From positions 124,001 through 188,000 of the forward strand of contig NZ_LMUE01000005.1 of assembly GCF_009766065.1 (NCBI RefSeq): 64,000 bases of DNA, read 5' to 3'. This DNA is from Dyella sp. S184 (GTDB taxonomy: Bacteria > Pseudomonadota > Gammaproteobacteria > Xanthomonadales > Rhodanobacteraceae). The notes under the pieces are model-generated. The model ran no database searches and was not told the DNA's origin. It was given only the letters and a program-made list of their open reading frames with translations. This document shows positions 47,956 to 57,051 of this stretch, piece after piece; position 1 is the first letter of the stretch, and each line of letters opens with the position of its first letter. Position numbers and translations under genes: made by a program.

Positions 47956-50900
47956 ATGAAGGCATCCACTTGGCGTCGCGCCCTGTATCTGTGCGCAGCG
48001 GGGATCATCGGAGCGGCTGGCGGCATTCGTGGCGAGGCGTTGGCCCATGCGAATCCGGACACGTTCCAGACTTCATTTGAACCCGGTGAACCCGCGCCGC
48101 TGGCGGTACCGGCTGACGCCGCATTCACCGCGCAGATCGGTGGCGGCCCGGGCAAGGACGCGGCGCTCGATGCGAAATCCGACGTGGGCTTCAGCGGCCT
48201 GCATTCGCTGCACTACCGCGGCAATACGGGGGGCACCCAGCAGCTGCGCCTGTTCGATGTCGACCTGCCGGTACAAGCCGGTACGCAACTTTCGTATGTG
48301 ATCTTTCCGCAGCGCGTGCACGACGACCTGCGCAATCCCGCCACCTATGTCGCGGTAGATCTGGTGTTCGACGACGGCAGTCGGCTATCCACTCGCGGCG
48401 CGCTGGACCAGCACCGCATCGCTGCCATGGCTCGTGCGCAGGGTGATGGCCGCACGCTGTATCCGGATCAGTGGAACTTCATCACGATCGACGTCGGTCA
48501 CGTGGCGGCGGGACGGCACATCCGCCAGATCGTGCTCGATCACGACGGCCCGGTCGCCGCGTTCGAAGGCTACGTCGACGACATCCGCATCGGCGCTGCG
48601 CTGCCGGATACACGCCGGCAACCGGCGGACTTCGTCGACACGCGCCGCGGCAGCAACGCCAACGGCAACTACTCCCGCGGCAACACATTTCCCGCGGTGG
48701 CGCTGCCACATGGCTTCAATTTCTGGACACCGGTGACCGACGCCAGCGGCAACTGGCTGTACCAGTACCAAGCGCACAACGGCGCGGACAACCGGCCGCG
48801 CCTGCAGGCGTTTGCGCTGTCGCACGAACCGAGCCCGTGGATGGGCGACCGCCAGACCCTGCAGCTGATGCCTGAAGCGCAGCCCGATGGCGTGCCGGTG
48901 CTCGACCGTGCGGCGCGCTCGCTCAGCTTCAGCCATGATCACGAGACAGCCCGCGCCGACGAGTACCGCGTCGCATTCGACAACGGCATCGTCACCGAGA
49001 TGACGCCGACCGATCACGCGGCGATGTTCCGTTTCAGCTTCACTGGCGCGCGTTCGCAGCTGCTGTTCGACAACATTAATGACCATGGCGGCATCACGCT
49101 CGATCCGGCGACGCGCAGTTTCAGTGGTTGGTCGGATGTGAAGAGCCGGCTGTCCACCGGTGCCACGCGCTTGTTCTTCTACGGCACGGTGGATCAACAG
49201 GTGCAGGCCAGCGGCCGGCTGACCGGCGCGGGGCGCGACCACGTCGCCGCATGGCTCGGCTTCGACACCACGAAAACGAAGGTAGTGAACCTGCGCATCG
49301 CCACCTCGCTGATCAGCGTGGAGCAGGCCAAGCACAACCTGGCGCTGGAGATCGCGCCGAACGACAGCTTCGACAGCGTGCAGCAACGTGCTTATCAGGC
49401 GTGGAATGCACTGCTCGGCATCGTCAGCGTGCAGGGTGCCAGCCGTGACGAGCTGACCACGCTGTATTCCAACCTGTACCGGCTGTTCCTCTATCCGAAC
49501 GAGGCCTACGAGAACACCGGCAGCGCGGCGCATCCGGTCTACCGCTACGCCAGCCCGTTCTCCGCGCCCACCGGCGCCGATACGCCCACGCAGACCGGCG
49601 CACGCATCGTCGACGGCAAGCCGTACGTGAACAACGGCTTCTGGGACACCTACCGCACCGCGTGGCCGGCCTATGACCTGCTCACGCCCACGCAGGCTGG
49701 CGCGATGATCGACGGCTTCGTGCAGCAGTACCGCGACGGCGGCTGGATCGCGCGCTGGTCCTCACCGGGCTACGCCGACCTGATGGTGGGCACCAGCGCC
49801 GACGTGGCGTTCGCCGATGCCTGGCTGAAAGGCGTGCACAACTTCGACGTGCGTTCGTTCTACCAGTCCGCCTTGAAGGACGCCTCGGTGGTCAGTCCGC
49901 TGGCCGGCACCGGGCGCAAAGGGCTCGAGCGTTCGATCTTCAATGGCTACACCGACACCAGCGTAGATGAAGGACTGTCGTGGTCGATGGACGGCTATAT
50001 CAACGACTTCGGGATCGGCAATCTGGCCGCCGTGCTGGCCGCGCAGCCCGATCCGCACGATCCTTACCAGTCGAACTACGCCGACGACGCGCGCTACTAC
50101 CGCAATCGCGCGCTCGACTACGTCAACCTGTTCGATCCCGAGGTCGGCTTCTTCGTCGGTCGCGATGCCGGCGGTCACTGGCGCTACGACAAGGCCAACT
50201 TCGACCCGTTGCGCTGGGGCGGCGACTACACCGAGACCGATGGCTGGAACATGGCGTTTCATGCACCGCAGGACGGCGCCGGCCTCGCCGCGTTGTACGG
50301 CGGTCGTGCCGGCCTGGCGGCGAAGCTCGATGCGTTCTTCGCCACGCCGGGCGTGTTCCATGTTGGCAGCTACGGCGAGCCGATCCACGAGATGCTGGAG
50401 GCGCGCGACGTGCGCATGGGCCAGTACGGCCACAGCAACCAGCCCTCGCACCACATCATCTACATGTACGACCTTGCCGGGCAGCCGTGGAAGGCGCAGG
50501 ACAAGGTGCGCGATGTCCTCTCCCGCCTCTACGTCGGCAGCGAGATCGGCCAGGGCTATCTCGGCGACGAGGACAACGGCGAGATGTCCGGCTGGTATCT
50601 GTTCAGCGCCGCCGGTTTCTATCCGCTGCGGATGGGCACGCCGGACTACGTGATCGGCGCGCCGTATTTCCCGCACATGGATATCCGGCTGGAGAACGGC
50701 CGGCATATCGTGATCAGTGCGCCTGCAGTCAGCGACAGCAACCGCTATATCCAGAGCCTGCGCGTCAACGGCCAGCCGTGGAACCGGCTGACCCTGCCGC
50801 ACGCGCTGCTGGCGCAGGGCGCCACATTGGATTTCACGATGGGGCCGAAGCCTTCGACGTGGGGCAGCGACGAGGCCGCGCTACCGGCGTCACTCACCAC

Positions 50901-51339
50901 CCACGGCAAGCCGCATCCGCTGCGTGATCTCACCGATGGCGAGCATGGCGAAGTCAGCAGCTCACCAGTCATCCCGCAGTTGGCGGCGCTGTCCGACAAC
51001 GACAGCAGCACTGAAGCCACGCTGCCCGCGGTGCCGGTTACGATCAGCTGGCACTTCGCACAACCACGTGAGGTCGCGATGCTCACGCTCACCTCTGGCG
51101 CCAGCGCCGCCGCCCCCTCGGACTGGCAGCTGCAAGCATCCAGCGATGGCCAGCACTGGCATACGCTGGATGCGCGTCAGCACGAGCGTTTTGCATGGCC
51201 GCAGCAGACGCGCGCGTTCGCCGTGCATGCCCCGGGCAACTATGCGTATTACCGGCTGCAGCTCGATCCATCGGCAGGCGCGTCGCCGACGGCGCTGGCC
51301 GAAATCGAACTGCTTGGGCCAGACGCGGCGAGCCCGTAA
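47956..51339 (+). CDS. GH92 family glycosyl hydrolase (alpha-mannosidase type), exported
   Basis: An 1127-residue exported enzyme. After the signal peptide (MKASTWRRALYLCAAGIIGA) comes a jelly-roll-like domain (about 35-215), then the GH92 region from about 220 (DTRRGSNANGNYSRGNTFPA). It contains NQPSHHIIYMYDLAG and DEDNGEMSGWYLFSAAGFYP near 872-890, the hallmark catalytic-domain segments. Calcium-dependent inverting alpha-mannosidases belong here. A C-terminal F5/8 type C (discoidin-like) module covers about 985-1120 and may bind sugar. No other glycan genes are adjacent. A start 36 bases upstream is possible; AGGG favours 47956. Confidence 0.93.
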   Translation: MKASTWRRALYLCAAGIIGAAGGIRGEALAHANPDTFQTSFEPGEPAPLAVPADAAFTAQIGGGPGKDAALDAKSDVGFSGLHSLHYRGNTGGTQQLRLFDVDLPVQAGTQLSYVIFPQRVHDDLRNPATYVAVDLVFDDGSRLSTRGALDQHRIAAMARAQGDGRTLYPDQWNFITIDVGHVAAGRHIRQIVLDHDGPVAAFEGYVDDIRIGAALPDTRRQPADFVDTRRGSNANGNYSRGNTFPAVALPHGFNFWTPVTDASGNWLYQYQAHNGADNRPRLQAFALSHEPSPWMGDRQTLQLMPEAQPDGVPVLDRAARSLSFSHDHETARADEYRVAFDNGIVTEMTPTDHAAMFRFSFTGARSQLLFDNINDHGGITLDPATRSFSGWSDVKSRLSTGATRLFFYGTVDQQVQASGRLTGAGRDHVAAWLGFDTTKTKVVNLRIATSLISVEQAKHNLALEIAPNDSFDSVQQRAYQAWNALLGIVSVQGASRDELTTLYSNLYRLFLYPNEAYENTGSAAHPVYRYASPFSAPTGADTPTQTGARIVDGKPYVNNGFWDTYRTAWPAYDLLTPTQAGAMIDGFVQQYRDGGWIARWSSPGYADLMVGTSADVAFADAWLKGVHNFDVRSFYQSALKDASVVSPLAGTGRKGLERSIFNGYTDTSVDEGLSWSMDGYINDFGIGNLAAVLAAQPDPHDPYQSNYADDARYYRNRALDYVNLFDPEVGFFVGRDAGGHWRYDKANFDPLRWGGDYTETDGWNMAFHAPQDGAGLAALYGGRAGLAAKLDAFFATPGVFHVGSYGEPIHEMLEARDVRMGQYGHSNQPSHHIIYMYDLAGQPWKAQDKVRDVLSRLYVGSEIGQGYLGDEDNGEMSGWYLFSAAGFYPLRMGTPDYVIGAPYFPHMDIRLENGRHIVISAPAVSDSNRYIQSLRVNGQPWNRLTLPHALLAQGATLDFTMGPKPSTWGSDEAALPASLTTHGKPHPLRDLTDGEHGEVSSSPVIPQLAALSDNDSSTEATLPAVPVTISWHFAQPREVAMLTLTSGASAAAPSDWQLQASSDGQHWHTLDARQHERFAWPQQTRAFAVHAPGNYAYYRLQLDPSAGASPTALAEIELLGPDAASP

Positions 51340-51350
51340 ACGCCGGCGTT

Positions 51351-51965
51351 TCAGAACGTCGGCCCGAGCGCCCGCTGCCGCATCCAGCAGGCGATGCTCA
51401 TGCGGTCGCGTGTGGCCGGCAGTACTTCGTGCTCGAACTGTGCGGAGAGAAACAACAGCAACTTGCCCGCGTGCGGATAGATGTCGCGATGCGAACCACC
51501 GTCCAGATACAGCCGCAGCGCACCGCCATCGGCGTCCTGCCAGCCCTCGTTGAGGTAGAACACCGCCGACACCACCCGCGCATCGCTGTCGCGCAGGCGG
51601 TCGATATGCCGCGTGTAACCGGCGCCCGGCGGATACACCGCATAGTGCGATTCGCATTCGACCAGGCCGAGCATCAACTCGCGGTTGAGTGCGAGACGCA
51701 GCGCGTCGAGACGATCGGTAAACGCCTGCTGCGGCGCGCTCATCGCCCCAGCCTGGAACCAGTGCGTGCTGTCGCCGCGCAACGGCGTGGCGGTGCGCGT
51801 GGCGCCGACCCGCGCCGGCGTCAGCTGCCGGGCCTCATGCATGGCGCGGCATTCGGTGGCCAATGCCTGCGTCTGTGCGGCCGACAGCAGATCCGGCATC
51901 ACGAACCAGCCATCGGTGGTCAGCGCGCTTGTCACGCCGCTGAATTCATGGGAGTCGCTATTCAT
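51351..51965 (-). CDS. 2-oxoglutarate/Fe(II)-dependent oxygenase family protein
   Basis: A 204-residue protein with the double-stranded beta-helix metal site His120-x-Asp122 (YTRHIDRL) and His179 (FEHEV). An arginine for 2-oxoglutarate follows in TRDRMSIACW. The spacing matches the prolyl-4-hydroxylase alpha-subunit-like group. It probably hydroxylates a small molecule or protein residue; the target is unknown. It is convergent with the GH92 gene, 11 bases away. Confidence 0.9.
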   Translation of the reverse strand: MNSDSHEFSGVTSALTTDGWFVMPDLLSAAQTQALATECRAMHEARQLTPARVGATRTATPLRGDSTHWFQAGAMSAPQQAFTDRLDALRLALNRELMLGLVECESHYAVYPPGAGYTRHIDRLRDSDARVVSAVFYLNEGWQDADGGALRLYLDGGSHRDIYPHAGKLLLFLSAQFEHEVLPATRDRMSIACWMRQRALGPTF

Positions 51966-51995
51966 CGGGAGCCAGTGTAACCACGCACGGTGCTG

Positions 51996-52208
51996 CTAAC
52001 GCTTGCGCAGCGGGTCGAGCAGTGACGACAGCCCGTTGTGATCCAGCTCCAGCATCAACGCCAGCAGCCGACCCAGCTCGCCGTTCGGAAAACCCTTGCG
52101 CGCAAACCACGCGAGATACGCCCCGGGCAGGTCGGCGATCAGTCGCCCCTGATACTTGCCATACGGCATGCGCACGCTCACCAGCTTCGGCAGGTCTTCC
52201 GCTTCCAT
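51996..52208 (-). CDS. DUF3820 family protein
   Basis: A 70-residue protein (MEAEDLPKLVSVRMPYGKYQ, then LIADLPGAYLAWFARKGFPN, ending LLDPLRKR). The MPYGKY-G-x-L-I-x-D-L-P pattern is the DUF3820 (QSregVF_b) family. An ATG two codons upstream is an alternative; AGGA spacing favours this one. Pseudomonas homologues are linked to quorum-sensing-regulated virulence, but no activity is known. It follows the VOC gene by 19 bases. Confidence 0.82.
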   Translation of the reverse strand: MEAEDLPKLVSVRMPYGKYQGRLIADLPGAYLAWFARKGFPNGELGRLLALMLELDHNGLSSLLDPLRKR

Positions 52209-52227
52209 CGTCATCGTTCCTGCCGCG

Positions 52228-52650
52228 CTACTTCGAGAACAACTGCGCGCGATCCGCGAACGCCTTGAACTCCAGCGCATTGCCACAGGGATCGAGCAGG
52301 AACATCGTGGCCTGCTCGCCGACCTGACCCTTGAAGCGGATATGCGGCTCGACCACGAAACGCGTGCCGGCCGCCTGCAGCCGCTCGGCCAATGCCTGCC
52401 ATGCATCCATCGACAGCACCACGCCGAAGTGGCGCATCGGCACGTTGTCGCCATCGACATCGTGTGCCGCCACGGTTCGTGCTTCCTCCGGTGCCAGATG
52501 CGCCACGATTTGGTGGCCATGGAAATCGAAGTCCACCCAGCTATCGCTGGAGCGACCTTCGGGGCAGCCGAGCAGGTCGCCGTAGAACGCGCGGGCGTTG
52601 GTTAGCGAGGTTACCGGGAAGGCGAGATGAAAAGGTGGGAGGTCGTACAT
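52228..52650 (-). CDS. VOC family (glyoxalase-like) protein
   Basis: A 140-residue vicinal-oxygen-chelate protein. The first beta-alpha-beta-beta-beta module starts [20 protein letters not shown], and the second contains [20 protein letters not shown] and the metal-side end [15 protein letters not shown]. His8, His77-type and Glu-type ligands are present as in extradiol or glyoxalase-like members. Substrate is unknown. Start is supported by the fit to the family. Confidence 0.9.
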   Translation of the reverse strand: MYDLPPFHLAFPVTSLTNARAFYGDLLGCPEGRSSDSWVDFDFHGHQIVAHLAPEEARTVAAHDVDGDNVPMRHFGVVLSMDAWQALAERLQAAGTRFVVEPHIRFKGQVGEQATMFLLDPCGNALEFKAFADRAQLFSK

Positions 52651-52769
52651 AGCTGAGTTCGGTGGTGAGGGGGTGAAACTACGTGGCGGACGAGTTAGTG
52701 GTCAAGGCCGTGGCTTCGATGGCGTGCCAATCGGGATCACATAATCGGCATTCACACGTCTATATCTCT

Positions 52770-53582
52770 TCACGGCTTCACAAACCTCAACGTCATCCGA
52801 TCCGACTCACCGATCGCTTTCATCTTTGCGTGCTCACTGTCCGGCCCGGCCAGATCCGGTGGCAGGCGGTGCACGTTGATGTCTTCCGGATCGTTCGGGT
52901 TGGCATTGATCTCCGACACGCCGGCCACGCGGAAGCCGGTCTTGAGGGCGAGCGCGATGAGGTAATCCTCGGGCAGGCGGTGCAGGGCTTTGCTGCTATC
53001 CACGGCATCGGCGAACGGTTTGGCGCGGTGTTCGGTGATGCCGAACACGCCGCCGGGTTTGAGCACGTTGAACGCGGCCTGGAACACGGCGTCGAGAGTG
53101 GCTTGGCTGTGGTTGAGCCAGTCATGCGTGTTGCGGAAGGTGAGCACCATGTCGGCGGAGTTGTCGGCGCCGAGGTTTACCTGATCCGGTGGTGCGAACG
53201 GGATGACGTTTGCTATGTGTCCGTATACCGCCGGATCGGCCTTGAGCTTGGCGGTGAATTTCGCGGCCGTCGACGGCGCAGCTTCGATCAGATGGCCGTG
53301 CGCATAGAGAAAGGGCGCGAGGATTTCGGTGTACCAGCCGCCGCCGGGTGAGATTTCGATCACCGTCATGTCCGGCTTGATGCCGAAGAATTGCAGGGTC
53401 TCGACCGGGTGGCGGTATTGATCGCGCGCCTGGTTGGCGGGCGATCGCCAGTGGCCGTTCACCGCCTGCTGCAGCGCCATGGTGGTGCTATCGGTTGCAG
53501 TGGCAGGAGCCGCGCTGGCGACGGTGGGGAGCAGCAACGTCACGAACAATGGGATGAGCAGCTTGCAGGTTCGACGAAACAT
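52770..53582 (-). CDS. SAM-dependent methyltransferase-like protein with signal peptide
   Basis: A 270-residue protein with a clear signal peptide (MFRRTCKLLIPLFVTLLLPT, cleavage near ASA|A) and a strong AGGAGGA site. The mature part has a class I methyltransferase fold: VIEISPGGGWYTEILAPF is motif I (Glu76, Gly80-82), followed by ADMVLTFRNTHDWL and LKPGGVFGITEHRA. Exported proteins of this kind are known as a family, but S-adenosylmethionine is not expected in the periplasm, so the true ligand is unclear. Confidence 0.88.
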   Translation of the reverse strand: MFRRTCKLLIPLFVTLLLPTVASAAPATATDSTTMALQQAVNGHWRSPANQARDQYRHPVETLQFFGIKPDMTVIEISPGGGWYTEILAPFLYAHGHLIEAAPSTAAKFTAKLKADPAVYGHIANVIPFAPPDQVNLGADNSADMVLTFRNTHDWLNHSQATLDAVFQAAFNVLKPGGVFGITEHRAKPFADAVDSSKALHRLPEDYLIALALKTGFRVAGVSEINANPNDPEDINVHRLPPDLAGPDSEHAKMKAIGESDRMTLRFVKP

Positions 53583-53746
53583 GGTTCGGTCCTCCTGACG
53601 GTGGGCGTTCAAGACTACGCCGAAACATGCGAGGTGGAGGCCGAAGGCATGACTTCCCGCACGGCATGACTTCCCTCATGGGGCGCCACCGCGCAAACCT
53701 CGTAGGCTGCAGCATCCGCCCGTCGGGCCTGATCGAGCGACAAGCG

Positions 53747-55321
53747 ATGAACAGCCGCAAGCGTTGGTACAGGATTTCCCCGGTCGCCGTACTGACGGCG
53801 TTGAGTCTGGTCGCTACGGCTGCAGCGCATGCGTCGGCATCGCCCGGGCCGGATGGTTCCCGCGAAGGCATCGCTGGCCAGCCTGGTTGCGAGCGGCTCG
53901 ATGCACGCGCCTGCCTTGACCTGGCGCTGATCGCGATGGGTGGCCGCGACAAGCTGGCGGGCATCCACAACGTGCAACTCGACGTGATCGGGCACACCGC
54001 ACTTACCGAGCAGTCGTACCGGCAGTCGCCGTTCATCACCAGCTACGAGCGCGACCAGCTCACGGTGGATTTCGACAAGGGCCGGCTGCAGCAGCATGCC
54101 CGCGCCGTATGGCCGGAGTCCGACCCGCATCAGGCAGACATCGAGCAGACCCTGGTGGCCACCGCCCAAGGTGGCGTGTATCGCGGAAAGGATGGCGACT
54201 CGCCGTGCGGGTTGTCCGATCTGGAGGACACCCGCGTCACGCTGGCGCTGGGGCCGGAGCGCTTGCTGCTCACCGCGGCGGCCGCGCCTGACCTGCATTA
54301 CGCCAGCGGCGAATGGCTGCGTTCCACCCCGCACAGTGTGCTGGAGTTCAACTGGCAGGGGCAGCCGGTGCGTGTGCTGCTGAATGCCTTCAACCACCTG
54401 CCGGATGCGTTCGAGCGCACGGCCACATTCCAGGATTTCTGGTTTGCCTGGGGTGACGTCGAGCAGCGCGTCTATTACGACAACTGGAAGCTGCTGGGTG
54501 GCATGGTGCTGCCGACCAATCGCATCGAACAGCGCAACGGCGTGCTGTGGCAGTCGATGCAGATCCTCGATGCCAGCTTTAATACGACGCTGGACGACAA
54601 GACCTTCGCAATGGATGCGGCGGTGGCGGCGAAGAGTGCGCAGTCGAAGGGCTGGAACCGTGAATTCAGTGACAAGCACCACGTCGAGCTGGCACCGGGC
54701 ATCGAGCTGTACATCGGTGCGTGGAATGCGACCCTGATCAAGCAGGACGACGGCGTGCTGGTACTGGAAGCGCCGATCTCGCCGCATTACACCGAAGGTG
54801 TGTTGGCCAAGGCACGTAGCGCGGTTGCCGGTGCGCCGGTAAAGGCGGTGCTGTCCAGCTCCGATTCGTGGCCGCATATGGCCGGCGTACGCGAGGCGGT
54901 GGCCGAGGGCTTGCCGGTGTACATCCTCGATCTGAACCAGCCGCTGCTGGACCGGCTCGTGGCAGCCCCGCACCGCCTGCAGCCGGACCATCTGCAGACC
55001 GCACCCAAAGCCCCGCAATGGCACGTGGTCTCGGGGCGGCAGGAGATCGGCAGCGGGGCGAATCGGGTGGTGATCTATCCGCTGCGCGGCGCCTCTACCG
55101 AGCGCCAGTACATGGTGTATTTCCCGCAGCACAAGCTGCTGTATGCCAGCGACACGCTGGCGCTCAATGCCGACCACACGCTCTACGATCCGGAACTGAT
55201 GCATGAGGTGGTGCAGGCGGTGGCACGCGAACATCTGGAGGTAACCACGGTTTACGCGATGCATGAAGGCCCGACGCCCTGGTCCGAGGTGGTCCGCCTG
55301 GTCGACGCGGCGACGAAATAG
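53747..55321 (+). CDS. Exported protein with a degenerate metallo-beta-lactamase-like domain
   Basis: A 524-residue protein with a signal peptide (RISPVAVLTALSLVATAAAH) and an N-terminal domain of unknown type. From about 330 it shows a metallo-beta-lactamase-like arrangement: DDGVLVLEAPISPHYTEGVL, then VKAVLSSSDSWPHMAGVREA, where active members have T-H-x-H-x-D-H-x-G-G. Here the first two His are Ser372 and Ser374, the Asp is Pro376 and only His377 remains. It is therefore probably not a zinc hydrolase. The frame is open upstream to 53627, but 53747 gives a proper signal peptide. Confidence 0.7.
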   Translation: MNSRKRWYRISPVAVLTALSLVATAAAHASASPGPDGSREGIAGQPGCERLDARACLDLALIAMGGRDKLAGIHNVQLDVIGHTALTEQSYRQSPFITSYERDQLTVDFDKGRLQQHARAVWPESDPHQADIEQTLVATAQGGVYRGKDGDSPCGLSDLEDTRVTLALGPERLLLTAAAAPDLHYASGEWLRSTPHSVLEFNWQGQPVRVLLNAFNHLPDAFERTATFQDFWFAWGDVEQRVYYDNWKLLGGMVLPTNRIEQRNGVLWQSMQILDASFNTTLDDKTFAMDAAVAAKSAQSKGWNREFSDKHHVELAPGIELYIGAWNATLIKQDDGVLVLEAPISPHYTEGVLAKARSAVAGAPVKAVLSSSDSWPHMAGVREAVAEGLPVYILDLNQPLLDRLVAAPHRLQPDHLQTAPKAPQWHVVSGRQEIGSGANRVVIYPLRGASTERQYMVYFPQHKLLYASDTLALNADHTLYDPELMHEVVQAVAREHLEVTTVYAMHEGPTPWSEVVRLVDAATK

Positions 55322-55390
55322 CCGCGTCGACCGATATTTCATGCTGGCGGCGTTAGCATCACGGTCTGCCCTTGATGTGGAGGCTGACCG

Positions 55391-56479
55391 ATGCGCACGA
55401 AACTGTGGTGGTTGCTCTACCTGCTGGCGGTGCCGGCCTTCGCCGCGCCGCAACTGGACAAGCTGACCCTGCCGAAGGGTTTCCATATCGCGGTGTATTC
55501 GGACCAGGTGCCGAATGCGCGCGAGATCACGCTGGGCGCGAAAGGCACCGTGTTCGTGGGCTCGAACAGCGCAGGCAAGGTCTACGCGCTTACCGACACA
55601 AAAGGCGACGGTGTGGCCGACAAGGTACGCGTGATCGCCAGCGGGCTGCAGCTGCCGGTCGGCGTGGCGTTCAAGAACGGTGACTTGTATATCTCCGCGG
55701 TGAGCCGGATCTACGTGCTGCGCGATATCGAGAACCATCTGGACGATCCGCCGAAACCGGTCGTGGTCACTGACAAGTTTCCCACCGAGACGCACCACGG
55801 CTGGAAGTTCATCGCGTTCGGCCCGGACGGCAAGCTGTATGTGCCGATCGGTGCGCCGTGCAACATCTGCGATCCGGGTCCGGATCACGCCAAGCTGACC
55901 CGCATGAACGCGGACGGCTCCGACATCGAGGACGTGGCGCGCGGCATCCGCAACACGGTCGGTTTCGACTGGCAGCCCGGCAGCGGGCGTCTGTGGTTCA
56001 CCGACAACGGTCGCGACATGATGGGCGACGACATGCCCAGCGACAAGTTGAACGAGATCACCCGCCCCGGCGAGCACTTCGGCTATCCGTACTGCCATCA
56101 GGGCGACACGCTCGATCCCGAATTCGGCAAGGGCAAGAGCTGCAAGGATTACGTGCCGCCGGTGTTGAATCTCGGTGCACACGTGGCCTCGCTCGGCATG
56201 CGCTTCTACGAGGGCAAGCAGTTTCCGGCCAGCTACAAGGGCGCGATTCTCATCGCCGAGCACGGCTCGTGGAACCGCAGCAAGAAATCCGGCTACCGGG
56301 TGATGACGGTACGTCTGAACGGCAACAATGTGCTGTCGTACGAGCCGCTGGTCACCGGTTTCGAACAGAACGAAAGTGCCTGGGGGCGCCCGGCCGACGT
56401 GCAACCGCTGCCGGATGGCAGTGTGCTGGTGAGTGATGATCTGGCGGGGGCGGTGTATCGGGTGACGTATCGGCCTTAG
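55391..56479 (+). CDS. PQQ-type sugar (sorbosone) dehydrogenase family protein
   Basis: A 362-residue exported beta-propeller protein. A signal peptide (MRTKLWWLLYLLAVPAFAAP) is followed by LPKGFHIAVYSDQVPNARE, LPVGVAFKNGDLYISAVSRI and HHGWKFIAFGPDGKLYVPIG. PGSGRLWFTDNGRDMMGDD and FGYPYCHQGD are typical of L-sorbosone dehydrogenase-like proteins. Members use pyrroloquinoline quinone to oxidise aldoses or related sugars in the periplasm. No PQQ synthesis genes are visible here. It starts 69 bases after the preceding exported protein gene. Confidence 0.9.
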   Translation: MRTKLWWLLYLLAVPAFAAPQLDKLTLPKGFHIAVYSDQVPNAREITLGAKGTVFVGSNSAGKVYALTDTKGDGVADKVRVIASGLQLPVGVAFKNGDLYISAVSRIYVLRDIENHLDDPPKPVVVTDKFPTETHHGWKFIAFGPDGKLYVPIGAPCNICDPGPDHAKLTRMNADGSDIEDVARGIRNTVGFDWQPGSGRLWFTDNGRDMMGDDMPSDKLNEITRPGEHFGYPYCHQGDTLDPEFGKGKSCKDYVPPVLNLGAHVASLGMRFYEGKQFPASYKGAILIAEHGSWNRSKKSGYRVMTVRLNGNNVLSYEPLVTGFEQNESAWGRPADVQPLPDGSVLVSDDLAGAVYRVTYRP

Positions 56480-56512
56480 TGTTTCGTCAGGCGTGGTGAC
56501 AAGGCGAGGTGC

Positions 56513-56537
56513 GATTCCGGCCTGCGCCGGAATGACG
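56513..56537 (-). repeat. REP-like palindrome, copy 5
   Basis: Same unit with a GCAG-type loop (CTGC on the plus strand). With copy 6 it forms a 33-bp perfect inverted repeat (56506-56538 against 56588-56620). Confidence 0.85.
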
Positions 56538-56588
56538 AATATGAGAGAGATCGGTAACTGGGATATTGCGGGCTTCGACCTTTTAGCT

Positions 56589-56613
56589 CGTCATTCCGGC
56601 GCAGGCCGGAATC
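56589..56613 (+). repeat. REP-like palindrome, copy 6
   Basis: Exact complement of copy 5, 51 bases from it. The loop change is shared with copy 5, so this pair duplicated as a unit or was corrected by gene conversion. It ends 26 bases before the GIY-YIG start codon. Confidence 0.85.
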
Positions 56614-56638
56614 GCACCTCAACACTGGAGAAAACGCC

Positions 56639-56932
56639 ATGGATCGGCGACAACCTTGCGTCTACATGCTTGCAAGCAAGAAGAACGGCGTTCTCTATAT
56701 CGGTGTCACCAGCGACCTGGTCAAACGCATCTGGCAACACAAGAACGATGTGGTCGAGGGCTATACCAACCGCTACGGCGTGCATACGCTGGTCTGGTAT
56801 GAGCTTCATTCGACGATGGAGTCGGCGATCCTTAGAGAGAAGACGCTCAAGGGTTGGAAGCGGGCCTGGAAGGTACGGGTGATTGAAGAAGGGAATCCCG
56901 GATGGTGCGATCTCTATCCAACTATTCTGTGA
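56639..56932 (+). CDS. GIY-YIG nuclease family protein
   Basis: A 97-residue protein consisting of a single GIY-YIG domain: VYM-L at 8-11, LYIGVTSDLVKR at 19-30 with the catalytic Arg30, GYTNRYGVHTLVWYEL, and Glu61 as metal ligand. It belongs to the YhbQ-like single-domain group. Such proteins can nick or cut DNA, but a role is rarely known. GGAG lies before the ATG. It is bracketed by copies 5-6 and copy 7 of the palindromic repeat family. Confidence 0.9.
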   Translation: MDRRQPCVYMLASKKNGVLYIGVTSDLVKRIWQHKNDVVEGYTNRYGVHTLVWYELHSTMESAILREKTLKGWKRAWKVRVIEEGNPGWCDLYPTIL

Positions 56933-56987
56933 CTAGGTGGTCGGTGTTGTTGTTGAAGTGTGATGACCAGCTTCGCTGTTGAAGGGC

Positions 56988-57012
56988 GATTCCGGCCTTC
57001 GCCGGAATGACG
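56988..57012 (-). repeat. REP-like palindrome, copy 7
   Basis: Identical to copy 2, including the conserved preceding stretch GATGACCAGCTTCGCTGTTG at about 56962-56981. It lies 56 bases after the GIY-YIG gene. Confidence 0.85.
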
Positions 57013-57051
57013 AGCTGGATAGGTAATTTTGAGGTTCATACGGAGATATTC

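Noticed and set aside
53615-56404. A 929-codon open frame on the minus strand
   Set aside because: It runs antisense through two well-supported exported proteins on the plus strand, has no recognisable domain, and arises from high GC codon bias.
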